From Reclinomonas americana ATCC 50394 (lineage: Eukaryota; Jakobida; Jakobea; Jakobida): a stretch of DNA of 27,380 bases. Position 1 is the stretch's first letter, and the number at the start of each line of letters is the position of its first letter. Made by a program: the position numbers and the translations under genes. Below, in pieces: positions 1 to 11,034 of this stretch. The stretch is taken from positions 1-27,380 of the forward strand of contig AFZH01019576.1 of the NCBI GenBank assembly GCA_048213135.1. Reading direction: 5' to 3'. A model generated the notes under the pieces. It saw nothing but the letters and a program-made list of their open reading frames with translations, made no database searches and was not told the DNA's origin.

Positions 1-3000
1 TTGCCGCGAGAGTTCATCTTTCCAATTGTCGACTTGGCCATGGGAGAACATCATGTTGTATTCCTCGCCGGTCAGTCACGTTCTCCATCCACTCTTTCTC
101 TCTTAGTGTGTGAGAGGCTTAATTCCGAGTGAGAGGCGCAGACTGTAAGCGCAACGTGTTTGGCATTGGGAATGGATCACGCGGGCAGCTTGGTGTCGGA
201 GGCTTCCCACTCGAGGCCTTTCAGGACGCACAAAGGTTCTCTCTTCTCTCCATTACCCTCTCCTTCTCCTTCTCTCTCTGATCGCTCCGTTGCCTCGCAG
301 AGCATTTCTGCTGGAGCGCATCCGCTTTGTCAAGGTGGCCTGCGGAACGCACCACACAGTGTGTCTGAGCGAGCTCGGTGGTGTGTACAGCTGCGGCGAC
401 AATAGCCGTGGTCAGCTTGGTCATGGGAATTTGGAGGATCTAGGAGTGCTGCGTCCGGTGACCGAGCTGCAGGAGCAGGAAGTGCGCATGACGGCGGTGT
501 ACTGTGGCCCCAAGTTCACCGTGGCTATTGATCGTGCGTCGCTGTCTGTGTGTGTGGCCCAAGTGTTGGTGTTGTCGCTGAAGAGGGTGGCTGGCGGCAG
601 AGAGCGGTATGTTGTGGGGCTTTGGCGACACCGAGTACCGGCATGTGTATGTGGAGGAGCAGACGCCGTCGCACTTGTTGTCGCGACCACGGCGACTCGA
701 TACGAGTCGCTACGTCGAGTCTCCGTTCCTGCAGGTGGCCTTCTCCGAGGCCATGGCCGTGGGTCTCACGGCCGACGGCAATGTGTGGGTGTGGGGCACG
801 AATTCCAAGGGAGGTGTGCTGCCACCCACCCGCTTGTCACAGTGCCGTGATCTGCAACTGGTGCAGCTCGTGGCTGGCGAGTCGCACTTTGTTGGATTGA
901 CCAGTTGTGTGTTCTTGTCGCGTCGCCCATGCTTGCCCTTGCACTCATTGACGACCCGCAGAATCCGGCACGGTGGTGGTGTGGGGCGAGAGCCAGCGTG
1001 GTGCTCTCGGGCTCGAATCGGATCCCGCAGTGCGGCATCCGTCGTACACCAAGCGACCGACGCCCACCGAGGTGGATGGCCTCCCTCACCCCGCCGCCAT
1101 GATTGGCGCCGGTGGCTCAGTCACCTGGGCGCTGCTCTGTGCGTCGCCGTGCCTGTTTAGTTGGCATTTCTTACACACACACACTAACTCCTGTACACAG
1201 CCGACGGAACGTTGTGGTGGTGGGGAGCAGCTGGCGACGGCACACCGTTTACGAATTTCGCCCCCGTGTCGGCCCGGCCACCGCTCGAGTTGTCACCGAT
1301 GGCCGACGTACAAGTGATGCGGACATACGGCTCGTGCATTCTGTTTGCTGTTGGTGCTCCGTTTTCATGTTCATGCACCGCTGCGCGTGATCCGTGGACA
1401 GAAATCAATGTTGCGCACTCGTGTGTGCTTGTGCCTCCCCCGCTGTGCGCTGCGTTGCTCACCGCCCTGCGTAGGATGAGAGTGCCGGAGGGCCGGGTGC
1501 GTCACTCGAAGCAACCCTCGAGCGACTCGGCCTGCCGGACCTGCGCAAGGCCGCAGGAGCCCCGCGCTGGCCCAACATGGAAGACGCTGATGATGACAGC
1601 TGGATGCTGCCACAGGTGCGCTCGATTCGCGTGTGTGTGTGTGTGTGTGTGACTCGGCCTCCACGCGCCACTCACGACTGTGTTGCAGGACGGCACGCCT
1701 GCACCAACTCGCCTGCAGCGCGAGGCACCGTCAGAACCCGTGGATACCGACATGGCCATGACGGAAGATGAGGCGGCGCAGTACCGTTCGCCACATGAGG
1801 TGCGTACCGTGCGTTCGCTGCGGCGACGAGATTGACATTTCCATTCACGAGCTGCTGTGGTGTGCGCGTAGTTTGCACGGCAGCAGCCGTACTCGGACGA
1901 CTTTATGGAGACCGATGACCCTTTTGCTCTCAAGCCGTTCCGATTGCACGAAGAGGGAGCGAGTGGCAGTGCTGCTGCCGCTGTTGGTGCAGGAGGACCT
2001 TTTGCCTCGGCCGCTGCACCGTCGCCGGAAATTCAGCAGCAGCTATTGCAATTACAACAGATGCAGATGCTGGCGGCGCAGTTCTTCCCCCGTGATGCTC
2101 ACGGCCAGCTGATGCCACCACCTGGTATGACGGCCGAGCAGTTCGCCTTGTTCTTCCGGCCACCGGTAATACACGATCCCGTCACCGGTGCACCAGTGCC
2201 ATTGTCGGCGGCCTCGATGCATTCACTCGGCGGCGCGGCCGCACAGTATCCGCAGGTACAGTTCTCCCATATTGTGTGCGGCTGTGATGAATGGATGCGT
2301 GACTTGCACTGTCACAGATGCTCGGCACACCCGGCTTGTCACCCATCCCGCCACACTCGGTTGCGTGCACCAACCGAGCGCATGTGTGTGTGTGTGTGTT
2401 TGCGCGCCACACAGTTTGATGCTCATCTCTCTTTCCACGCAGGCGGCATCGGCGGCATCGGCGGCATCTGCTGTCATGGCGTTGCAGGTTTGGCGCACGA
2501 AGAGTGTGGTGAGAAGCAAACATTGTCAGTCGCCTCACCACTCCGTATCGTAGCAATCGATGATGAACTCGGCCGCCAGTGGATCGCCCGCCGCTGCATT
2601 TGGTGCGATGGACTCGCCTGCCAGTCTCGCTGGCAGTATGGCGGCGGGTGCGACGGGCGCACTGGCACCGCTGCCGGGCGCTCCCTCAATGTCACCTGGA
2701 GCGACGTCGGCAGCCGCGAGTGGTGGCAGTGGCGGCGGTGCTCACGTGCCACCGATGGCGGCAGCGTCGTCACGACAGCATGCCATTGGCGGACACTTCA
2801 TGTCGCTGGCCAGCAGTCGAAGTATTCCGACCGAGGCTGCCGGCGCGTCGATGGCCGGCAGTATGCCCGGCTCGCCGCACTCGGTGGCCAGCGGACCCTT
2901 CAAACCCATCGAATTCGATCCCAACTCGTTGCAGAGTGCCGCCGATCAAGCGTGCGTCACAAACTCTCCTTCGCCTCTTCCTCACTTGCCATTCACACTC

Positions 3001-6000
3001 CGGCCGTATTTGCGTCACAGTGCCGCGGAAGTTGAACTTCGTCGACAGATGGAGGATCACGAAGCGCGCAAGCGCAAGCTTGAGGAGGCTGCAGATCTCG
3101 ACCGCACGGAACAGCAGCAACTGGAGGATCGAAAATGGAAGCGTGAGATGGAGGACATGCAACGAGAGAAGGAGCTCGCTCAGCGTAAGGCCGCTGCCGA
3201 AGAGGAGGCCGCGCGCGCCGATCAAGAACGCAATCGCCTGCGCGATGAGGAGGACAGGAAACTGGCTGCTGCGTTGGAGGAGAAGAAGCGCTTATTAGCT
3301 GCCGAAGATGCGCGGCTGGCCGACGAGTTGCGCAAGAAACGAGAGGCCGAAGAGCAGGCGCTGGCCGCTCGCACGGCGCAAATGAGTGCCGCCGAGGAGG
3401 CGCAACTGCGTGCAGAGATGGCGCGGCGGCGAGAGGAGGAAGACAGACTGGAGCGCGAGCGCCGTGAGCAGCTGAAACGGCAAGCCGAAGAAGAGGAGGC
3501 ACGAGTGCTTGCCGAGGCCGCTCGGCGCCGTGAGGAGGAGGATCGTGCAATCCGTGAAGAGGCGGAGCGGAAACGACAAGAGCTGTTGCAGCGTGAGAAG
3601 GCCGAGGAGGAGGAGCGGCGTCGTGTGCGGGCCGAGCAGGATGCGGCAGAGGAGGCGGAGCGTGCGGCGCGGAGACAGGCCGCCGATGGTGAGTGAGCCT
3701 GTGCCTTTTCGTGTCTTCTGTGTAATGTGTTGTTGACACCCGACGATTGTTTCAACTCACACAGAGGCGGAGGCAACACTGGCACGGGAGCGCGAAGAAA
3801 AGAGGCGATCAGAGGATGCGGCTCTGGAGGCCGAGCGCGCTCGCCGCAAGGCTGAACTTGAGGAGAACGAGCAGCGAACGGAGGAAGAGCGCGCAGCAAA
3901 GCGGGCGCTTGACGACAAAATGGAAGCGGAGGAGCGCGAGCGTCGCAAGAAGCAGCTGGAGGAGGAGGAGAAGGCTACACGCGCGAAACGCGAGAAGGAG
4001 CTGGAGGACGCGCGACTGCGTGAAATCGAGGAGCGGAAGCGGCGACAGGAGCAGGACGAGGCCGAACGAAAGGCCCGCGCCGAGTTGGAGGAGCTGGAGA
4101 AGGCGCAGCGGTCGCAAAAGGCCGAGGAAGATCGCCGTTGCGTTCATGCACCGCCTCGCAGGATGCGTTGCCTGCCTTGTTTACCTCTTGTTTTGCAGTG
4201 GAGAGAGAACGGGAGGAGCGTGCAGAGCGCGCGAGGCGTGTGGCGGAGGATGAGGAGCAGCGGCGAAAGTTACGCGAGGCCAAAGAGGAGAAAACTCGTC
4301 GACTGCTGGAGGGTGCACGCGAACCGTCCAAAGCTGTGGCCTCGATGGCACCACCACCTCCCGGATCGCTGTACATGTGGTTCTTTGGCGAAGACTTGTC
4401 GCTGTCACAGGATGCACGTGCACCTGCGTTGTGCGAGCCGAAACAGCTCATGGGTTCCGACTACAATGTGGTGTTGGCGGCGGCTGGTCCGCGGTTCATG
4501 GCGCTGGTGACGGACTTGGGTCACTTGCTGACGTGGGGACGCGGTGACTGCTCGTGTCTCGGACATGCCACCACGAATGACATTTTGGGACCGGCACGTG
4601 TGCAGTTTGATGGTGTTCCACCGCCGTCGCCACGTAGCTTGGAGCGCTCACAAGACGATGTGTTTGGCGACGAGAGGTTTGGAAAGCGCACGGTGGCGCC
4701 GGTGAACACTTCGCGCGTGCCGCATGTGATTGACGTATCGTGTGGATCGTCACACATTGTGTGCGTGGACAGTAACGGTTATGTGTACTCGTGGGGCAAG
4801 GGTGACAATGGTGAGCTTGGACTCGGGATTGGATCGCTGTTGGTGCCGACTCCGCGTCGAGTGACATTTCCCCCTCTGTCGGGTGTGCGACCGCGCATGA
4901 AAATGGTGGCATGCGGCTGGAATCACACTGTGGTGGTGTCAGATCGCAACGAGGTGTGGACATGGGGTCTCGGCAAGTTTGGTTCTCTCGGCAATGGTGC
5001 CACGCGCAATGCCTACGATCCGCTTCGTATCACTCTCTTTGAGGAGGGCGACGAGGGCGTGATTGTCGACGTTCGTTGCGGCCGCAACCACGTTCTTGTA
5101 CTCACCGGTTTGTCGGTGATCGTGGTCGTATATGGTCACAGCTTTCTCTGAAAAAAAGTGTGTACGTTTGGCAGAGGACGGCCGTGTGTTTGCCTGGGGT
5201 CACAATTCGAACGGCCAGATTGGCCTCTCCGTGCCACCAGGTGGCAATACGCCAGGCCCGCCAGACGGCAGTGGCACACCTGCGCCGCCACCATCTGCAG
5301 TGCGTCTCTCTCTTCGCATCCATGCACTTCGTGTTGACTGACCCTTTTGCACCCACTGCAGGCTGCTACCGCCGCCATGCCAGCGCAGTACAATTCACCC
5401 ATCCAGTTGCACTTTTTCCGCGGCAAGCACGTATGCGGCATTGCTGCGGGATCACAACACTCGGTCGCACTCAACGGTGGAGTGGGCATCGCTTCTCGCC
5501 CCTTGTCGTCGCTCTCTACTCACTGTCGAGTGTCTGCGCGCAGTGTATGGTGACGTGTTTGCGTGGGGCTACGGAAACAGCGGACGTCTTGGTCTCGGTG
5601 ACTCCAAGGACCGCAGCCAACCGACCCCTGTCCCCTTCCCGACTGGTGAGCGCGTCATTCGCGTGTCGTCGGGCCCAAGTGCATTCCACACACTGGCCGT
5701 GAGCGAGTCGGGCCGCGTGTACTCGTGGGGCAATGGTGCATTTGGGCAGCTGGGCCAAGGCGACAGTTTCAATGTCAAGATTCCCGCAGTCGTCGATGCG
5801 CTGCCAGCCAACATTCTCGTCAGCACCTTTGCGTGCGGACAGCGAGTGACGTTTGCGGCACAAAGTTGCGTGCCTTGCATTATCAAATCGACTCTCGTCT
5901 GCAGCTTACCGTGCAATGTACTTTGCAGGTCTGCATGGTGGTCAGCCGAATCCCGCCGCCTCCATGGACACGGGTCGCTCCACGCGACGCACATCGGCCT

Positions 6001-7638
6001 TCCTCCTCGACGATTCGTACTCGTATGCCACCGCACGATCCGTCATGTCGCCGCAGTCGGCCACGACACCTCGTGCGGGAGTCATTGAGAAGGAATTCGA
6101 GTACACGATGAGGAAGCTGGAGGTGAGCGCAGATTGTGTACGGCTGTGGTGATTCTGCAGACATGGTTGCGCTGACTTGTCGATGCGGCAGGAAACACGG
6201 CGTGCGCTGGAGGATGCGCTGACAAAGAACACGGTGCTTGAGCAAGAACACAATCAATTGCACTCTCGCGACCTCGACGAACTGTCGCACAAGGAACTGG
6301 AGCGCATCGAGCAGGTGCACTTTGAGGGACTGGTGGAGGTGGCCAAGAAGAAGGTTTGTGTCGCTGTGCTTCTCTCGTCTTCCCAAAGGGTTGATTCTTA
6401 CGGGGCGTGCAGACGGACAAGTACATGGAGCTCATCAAGCGCAAGGAGGAGGGTCTCAAGGCCGAAGTGGAGGACCGCTACGCCAAGCTGTCGGAGGTGC
6501 TGAAGCAGCGAGAGCGCAAGCTGCACGGCGAATTCAACAAGGCGCGCAAGCTCCACGAGGAACTGAACGTTTTGGTCAAGGACCGGAAGCGCGAGTTGCA
6601 GGTACGGCTCGTTGCCCGTGTCGCCTTTTGCGATTCGACGCATCATCGTTCCCTAACTGTATGCACAGCTTCAAATCGAGCGCCTCGACCGCAAGTACGT
6701 GGCCGACGACGCTGTGGCACGGCAGGAAAAGGAGATTGCCGAACTGCGGCGTGCGATGGTGGAGGTGAGGGCGCCATTGCGGTTGTGCTTTGTGACATGT
6801 CTCTCAACCTGTGTCGCAGATGGAGCCGGAGACGCTGCGAATGGAAAAAGAGGTGGTGGAGAAGCGCAAAGAGAGCAAGCGGCGTGAACGCCTGCTAGTG
6901 CGCATGCAGGATATGTACGCGTACTACCACGAGCGCGTCTCCGAGATGGCCGGCATCAATGCACCAGAGACGCCAGTGCCGACGCAGATGAACAAGTTTG
7001 TCGAATGGTTCCCCAAGCATTTCAAGAAATTCCGCACCCAGTTTCGTGTGCAGTAGTCCTGTTTCCCTCAATGACACGTCCCCTCACCGCCTTTGTGCAC
7101 ACACAGCAAAATGTCGCGCAAGGCCTTTGCCGATTTCAAAGAGTCGGCTCTTGGCAAGATCCGCGAGGCCAAGCAGCGCGCTGCTACCGCAGCCGCTGCA
7201 GCAGCCGAATCCGCACGTAGCGAGAGTCTGCTGTCGCCTGTTTCCGCACCGGATGGCATGGCTTCGCCGCCGCCGCACCCCTCCGGTTCACCTTCGCCCG
7301 TTCCCAGCGGAGCATCGCCTGCCTCGAGTGGGCGCGAGGATCGTCGTCGACGTCGACAGGCCGCCATGTCCATGGACGTGGTGGAAGATGCTGACCGCCT
7401 GACACGCTCCACGGCCAGTCCAAGTCCCGGACCCAACGACAGTGCACGTGACATTGCAGCGTCGCCCGTGCCCATTGCTGGCCGACGCAGTTCATTACCG
7501 CGTTCGTCCTCGGTGGCCGACTCGGCCGGATCACCATCGTCGCCGACCGGAGCGCGGCGTGGTGAGCTGAGCCCGGTGCCGGCAGGATCTAGTCGTCGAG
7601 CACTAATATCACCCAAATCCCCACCGCGGAAAAAGTGA
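1..7638 (+). CDS. RCC1 - coiled coil - RCC1 - coiled coil giant protein (5' partial)
   Basis: Exons: 1-70, 142-235, 301-533, 601-903, 962-1138, 1201-1349, 1475-1615, 1689-1799, 1872-2255, 2318-2359, 2443-2487, 2554-2951, 3021-3688, 3765-4136, 4199-5107, 5175-5299, 5362-5476, 5544-5864, 5929-6122, 6192-6353, 6413-6601, 6669-6764, 6820-7052, 7107-7638. All junctions keep phase, giving about 2020 visible residues. Residues 1-342 hold RCC1 blades such as GDNSRGQLGHG and SGTVVVWGESQRGALG. Residues 343-716 are Ala/Ser/Pro/Gln-rich. Residues 717-1108 are an almost pure Glu/Arg/Lys/Ala helix, a coiled coil or single alpha-helix. Residues 1115-1552 form a second RCC1 propeller with about seven blades (GYVYSWGKGDNGELGLG, GRVYSWGNGAFGQLGQGD). 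Residues 1618-1840 are a second coiled coil. RCC1 propellers are protein-interaction or GEF platforms; here I infer a cytoskeletal or trafficking scaffold, with no catalytic domain seen. If the last intron is retained, the protein stops at 7056 (about 1844 aa). The start codon lies upstream of the window. Confidence 0.88.
1631..1651 (+). repeat. GT microsatellite in an RCC1-gene intron
   Basis: About ten GT units lie in the intron 1616-1688 between exons coding SWMLPQ and DGTPAPTRLQ. Similar short GT/CA runs occur in other introns of the window, for example 2383-2400. Confidence 0.85.
7107..7638 (+). CDS. Ser/Pro-rich terminal exon of the RCC1 gene, or a separate small gene
   Basis: This open segment has an ATG at 7111 (MSRKAFADFKESALGKIREA), then an Ala run, many SP/SPxK sites, a basic patch REDRRRRRQ, and the end SPKSPPRKK before TGA at 7636-7638. 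It follows a pyrimidine-rich stretch ending CACACACAG. Splicing 7052 to 7107 removes a 54-nt GTAGTC...CACAG intron and adds 177 codons in frame to the RCC1 protein. The ankyrin gene in this window appears to use a very similar GTAGTT donor at 14218. Read as an independent gene it would encode 175 aa and start 54 bp after the RCC1 stop, leaving almost no promoter. I favour the terminal-exon reading. The many SP sites and basic clusters suggest a phosphorylated disordered tail. Confidence 0.65.
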
Positions 7639-7665
7639 TTTGAGCACTTCATGAATATCGACCTT
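7639..7665. other. 27-bp convergent intergenic spacer
   Basis: Only 27 bp separate the stop codon of the + strand RCC1 gene (7636-7638) and the stop of the - strand cullin (7666-7668). No complete AATAAA signal is visible in it, so both 3' untranslated regions must run into the opposing coding exon. Confidence 0.7.
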
Positions 7666-10600
7666 TTAAGTCATGTATTCATACACGACGGGGCCCGGGC
7701 CAGGCCTTCGCTGCAGGTACTCTTTGGTGATGAGCACTGCAATTTGCTCGACCACCTTGGTCGCCGCGGGCAAGAATTGTGATCGAAGCTGTGCAACCGG
7801 TCAAACCCTGCTCAACGCTGTTCAGCATCAACTCTCTGCACGCAACAGTTTCAATCACGGCGAGCACGAGTTCCTTGTGTTCCAACTGGCGTCGTGCTTT
7901 CATCACACGGACAATGGCGGCCTGGATCTGTGCGAGTAACAGCTATCGGTGAGTGCCTCTCACTAGTTTACCATGCATCGGTCGTAAACGCAACAATATA
8001 CTTGCGCCGCTCCTCAGTTCGCTTGTGTACCTCGGCGTTGGCCGAGTCGAAGGCAATCTTGCGCTTGATGGACAGCGTCTGCTTGTCCTTTTTCTTGGAG
8101 GTGTATGCCGAGTTGACAGCGAGGCGATCTTGCAAGCGATTCGCCTGCACCGGTGCCAGAAAACGGTCAGCATGCAGAGAGTGCGCAGCGACACCCGCGG
8201 CAACAAACCCCAGGTGCAGTGTCGACCACCACCAACAACTTGGCTCTGCACAGGAACTTGACGAACATGTTAAAGAGGGTGGCGTCCAACAGGCCACTCT
8301 CCCGAAACACATCGTCCGCACTGTGAACAGGAGGAGAAGGGTCATGAAAAGAGGTGAACTGACACACCAGTTTCTGATATGGGGAGACTCACAGCATCGG
8401 TACGTCCTCTTCGACGCGCTCAAACGGCAGCAGCACGCTCAACAGCTGCGGTGTCATGACAAAGACATATGTCTTGCGCATGTCCAGACGCGGCATGAAG
8501 GCGACTTCCACGGTGCCGCGAGACGACAAGAAGTGCAGCATGCGGCCATTGTGATTTGCCGCGTACATTCGGTCAAACTCATTTCTGCTGTTCTCCATCG
8601 GCACCGAGCACAGGACGCTGCCATGCGCGACAGATTAGCACAAAACGCAATCAGTGGCGACACATAAGTGGGAAGTGCGTACCGTGAGGTTTCCACCTCG
8701 CGTGGCCACAGCGAACGCTCAATGACAATGACGGTGAGATCGACCAGTGCACGACTCTGCAACACAACACGTCAGTGACGCAGGAGACGCAAGTCGCACG
8801 TCACCGCCCAGTACCTTGTCTTTCCGCATGAGTTTCTTCAGCTCGTCTCCTTCTGCCTTGCCGCGAACAACGTCGTGGAACAATTTGCGGATCTTGTCCG
8901 CGAAGCTGGGCCCAAAGGTCATCTGTTGTGCTCATGGGGTCAGCACCTCGTCACACACACACAAAAGGAGCATACGAAAACTGCGTACCGTCAGCTGGTT
9001 CACCACCATCGCCTCGTTGTCCATATTTGCGCCACGTTCCACGATGCGATCGGCCAGTTGTCGGCGATAAAACTCTTCAAACACATCGCGATCGTCGAGG
9101 TGCTCCAGAAACTGGAACGCGGCTGTCACACGTGGAACCACGATCTGTCGCACGCACGGGGATCAGAGACGAGGAAATAGGGAACAACCCCGGAGCAGCC
9201 ACGACCCAACCTCGTACGCTGGATCCTTCTCCCGCGTGCTCAGCTGCAAGTGCATGTAATGCGCCAGGTACTGCGAGGCGGCTGCGCTGAAGCGGCTCAA
9301 AATCTCCTTCAGCATCTCAAGTTCCAACTCTTCGTACTCTGGCCGGCGGAGCGCATCCTTGCACAGTACACGCTGATTCTCGTGGTATTCAAGCAATGCC
9401 TGTCGGCGATATCAGCGGTATGAGAAACTGGAATACCGTGTCCTTCGGGTCTCCGCTTGGTTACACGCACCTCCACAAAGGCTGTTGCTTGTGCTTCGCC
9501 TTCAGCGGCCTCCACGCGCGCCACCACTGCCGGACCCGCCACCTCTTCCAGGAACTGCTGGTACATCTGTTGGGCCATTGCAGCGCCGTTGGGAATACTG
9601 CGGTCCGGTGTGGGACAATGAAAAAATGAGCAGACGAGACTCGAACAACAGGCACGGCACGACATGCACGCACGTCTCCAGCAGACGGACGAGTTCACCG
9701 AGAGGACCGCACTGGCGAGTGTGCATGAGGAAGAAGATGCCCGTGTCCATCTGCGTGCGACGGTGAGTCGCAGTATCATTGGCACAGCACACGACGCACT
9801 GCGGCACCGCAACTGTCTTGAGTGTATCCAAGTGTTGCACCAGCAGCTCATCAATCAGGATGCGGAGCACTTTCGGTACGGTGTCTCTTTGGAAGCTGCG
9901 CGTGGCAAACGTGCTCTCGCTTCTCTGCAGCTTCGACACCCATTCCACGTACCGCACGGCATCGCAGCTGCCCAGCATCTCCTGCGACATGCGTCTGTAC
10001 GAATGCCGTGCATCCTCCAGCATTGGCGTCTGCAGCAGCAGCGAGCACGGAAACGGTGGTGTCAACACGCTGACCAGAACGCCACACAGCACTCGTCACG
10101 GACCTCGAACAGATCCGTGTAAAAACGCACTCCGACCTCGCGCAACATCAACAGCACCTGCTGAAACGAGGTTTGATCGGCGATCTCGCCATTGCGCACC
10201 GCCAGTACTCGAGCCAGCAGCTCCTGCGACAAGGTGCGAGCCAGCTCATCGCCCAACAGCAGCGTCTCAAAGTGATGCAACCCTGCGCATACATAAGCTC
10301 CCTGGCGATAGATCGATCTGCGACAGAGTCAGATAAGAATGCATGCGCACCGAGAGCATAGACGGGCCGACAATCGCGTTGCGTGCGAACCCACTGGTCA
10401 TCCTGCACACCAACCCATCCACATGTTCAGCGCCTGACAACAACCTCAATGCAACCCGGCTGTCTGTCGACCACTTTACCAAGTACAACAATCCGCCTCG
10501 CATGCGCGACAACGAGTCGCGATAGCGCTTCCACATCACTGCCAGTGGCTGCAAATAGCCCGCGCGCTCTGTGGCCAACGACCTCACCACGGCCTCCACT

Positions 10601-10884
10601 TGTTCCTTCAGGAATTGACTCACGGCCTCATACAGCCGCTCGGCTTGTCGATCCACGCACAGCTGTGGTAAAGAGAGAGAGAGGGTGAGTGAGTGACTGA
10701 GTGGAGAGACACACAAGGCAGAGAACAGCGAGAGAGAGAGGAGAGGAGAGAGAGATACCATGTACGATGCACGATACAACTCCTCAAAGAGAACGTCGCA
10801 GCCTTGTTGCTGGAAGATGCGCTCCCACACGGTATGCAGCTTTGCAAAGAGCACCTCTGGCCTCTCTCGGCCACGACCTGCCAT
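7666..10884 (-). CDS. Cullin, full length (closest to CUL3 type)
   Basis: Sixteen exons, 5' to 3' on the - strand: 10884-10759, 10662-10480, 10402-10351, 10282-10104, 10029-9814, 9750-9674, 9597-9471, 9399-9211, 9144-8989, 8922-8815, 8756-8683, 8617-8393, 8320-8233, 8144-7995, 7927-7847, 7788-7666. They total 2154 nt, or 717 aa. Cullins are the elongated scaffolds of RING ubiquitin ligases. The N-terminus (LFEELYRASYMLCVDRQAER) has the cullin-repeat start, with PVYALGLHHFETLL further on. The middle carries FLEHLDDRDVFEEFYRRQLA, and the cullin-homology domain has DLTVIVIERSLWP. The C-terminal winged helix has IQAAIVRVMKARRQLEHKEL, where K660 is the expected NEDD8 acceptor, then FLPAATKV and the end LITKEYLQRR...YEYMT. 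The N-terminus and the IPNG motif look most like CUL3, the BTB-adaptor type; I infer this from memory of the family. No residues expected for neddylation are missing. Confirming the subfamily needs a tree. Confidence 0.94.
10663..10758 (-). repeat. GA/TC-rich low-complexity intron 1 of the cullin gene
   Basis: The 96-nt first cullin intron is mostly GAGAGAGA runs on the + strand, that is a CTCTCT tract on the transcribed strand. It starts GTATCT and ends CCACAG. It acts as a very long polypyrimidine tract; the repeats look like simple slippage. Confidence 0.75.
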
Positions 10885-11034
10885 CGCGCTCTCAGGAAAG
10901 ACAACAAACGAAACACGGCCAGAGACACGACAAAATGACGACACGACGTTTCCCTTTTACTCTCTTACTCTCTATTCGTATGCATGCAAGTGTGTTGTGT
11001 GTATATATAGGCCGCGACAGAGACGAGCTCCGCC
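10885..11034 (-). promoter_or_regulatory. Cullin upstream region with TATA-like element
   Basis: These 150 bp lie between the cullin ATG (10884) and the mL54 stop (11035-11037), both on the - strand, so they must hold the mL54 3' end and the cullin promoter. A TATATATA-like run at about 11000-11009 lies about 120 bp upstream of the cullin start codon. The rest is CT/GT-rich on the + strand with no other recognised element. A TATA-box role is an inference. Confidence 0.35.

Noticed and set aside
2579-3298. Alternative + strand frame over the linker and coiled-coil region
   Set aside because: Trp/Arg-rich shadow; the chosen frame gives the Ala/Ser/Pro linker running into the Glu/Arg helix and keeps phase with neighbouring exons.
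2993-3899. Long - strand frames opposite the charged coiled coil (His/Pro/Ala- or Ser/Arg-rich)
   Set aside because: Antisense shadows of GAG/CGC-rich coding; the + strand frame joins RCC1 exons in phase on both sides.
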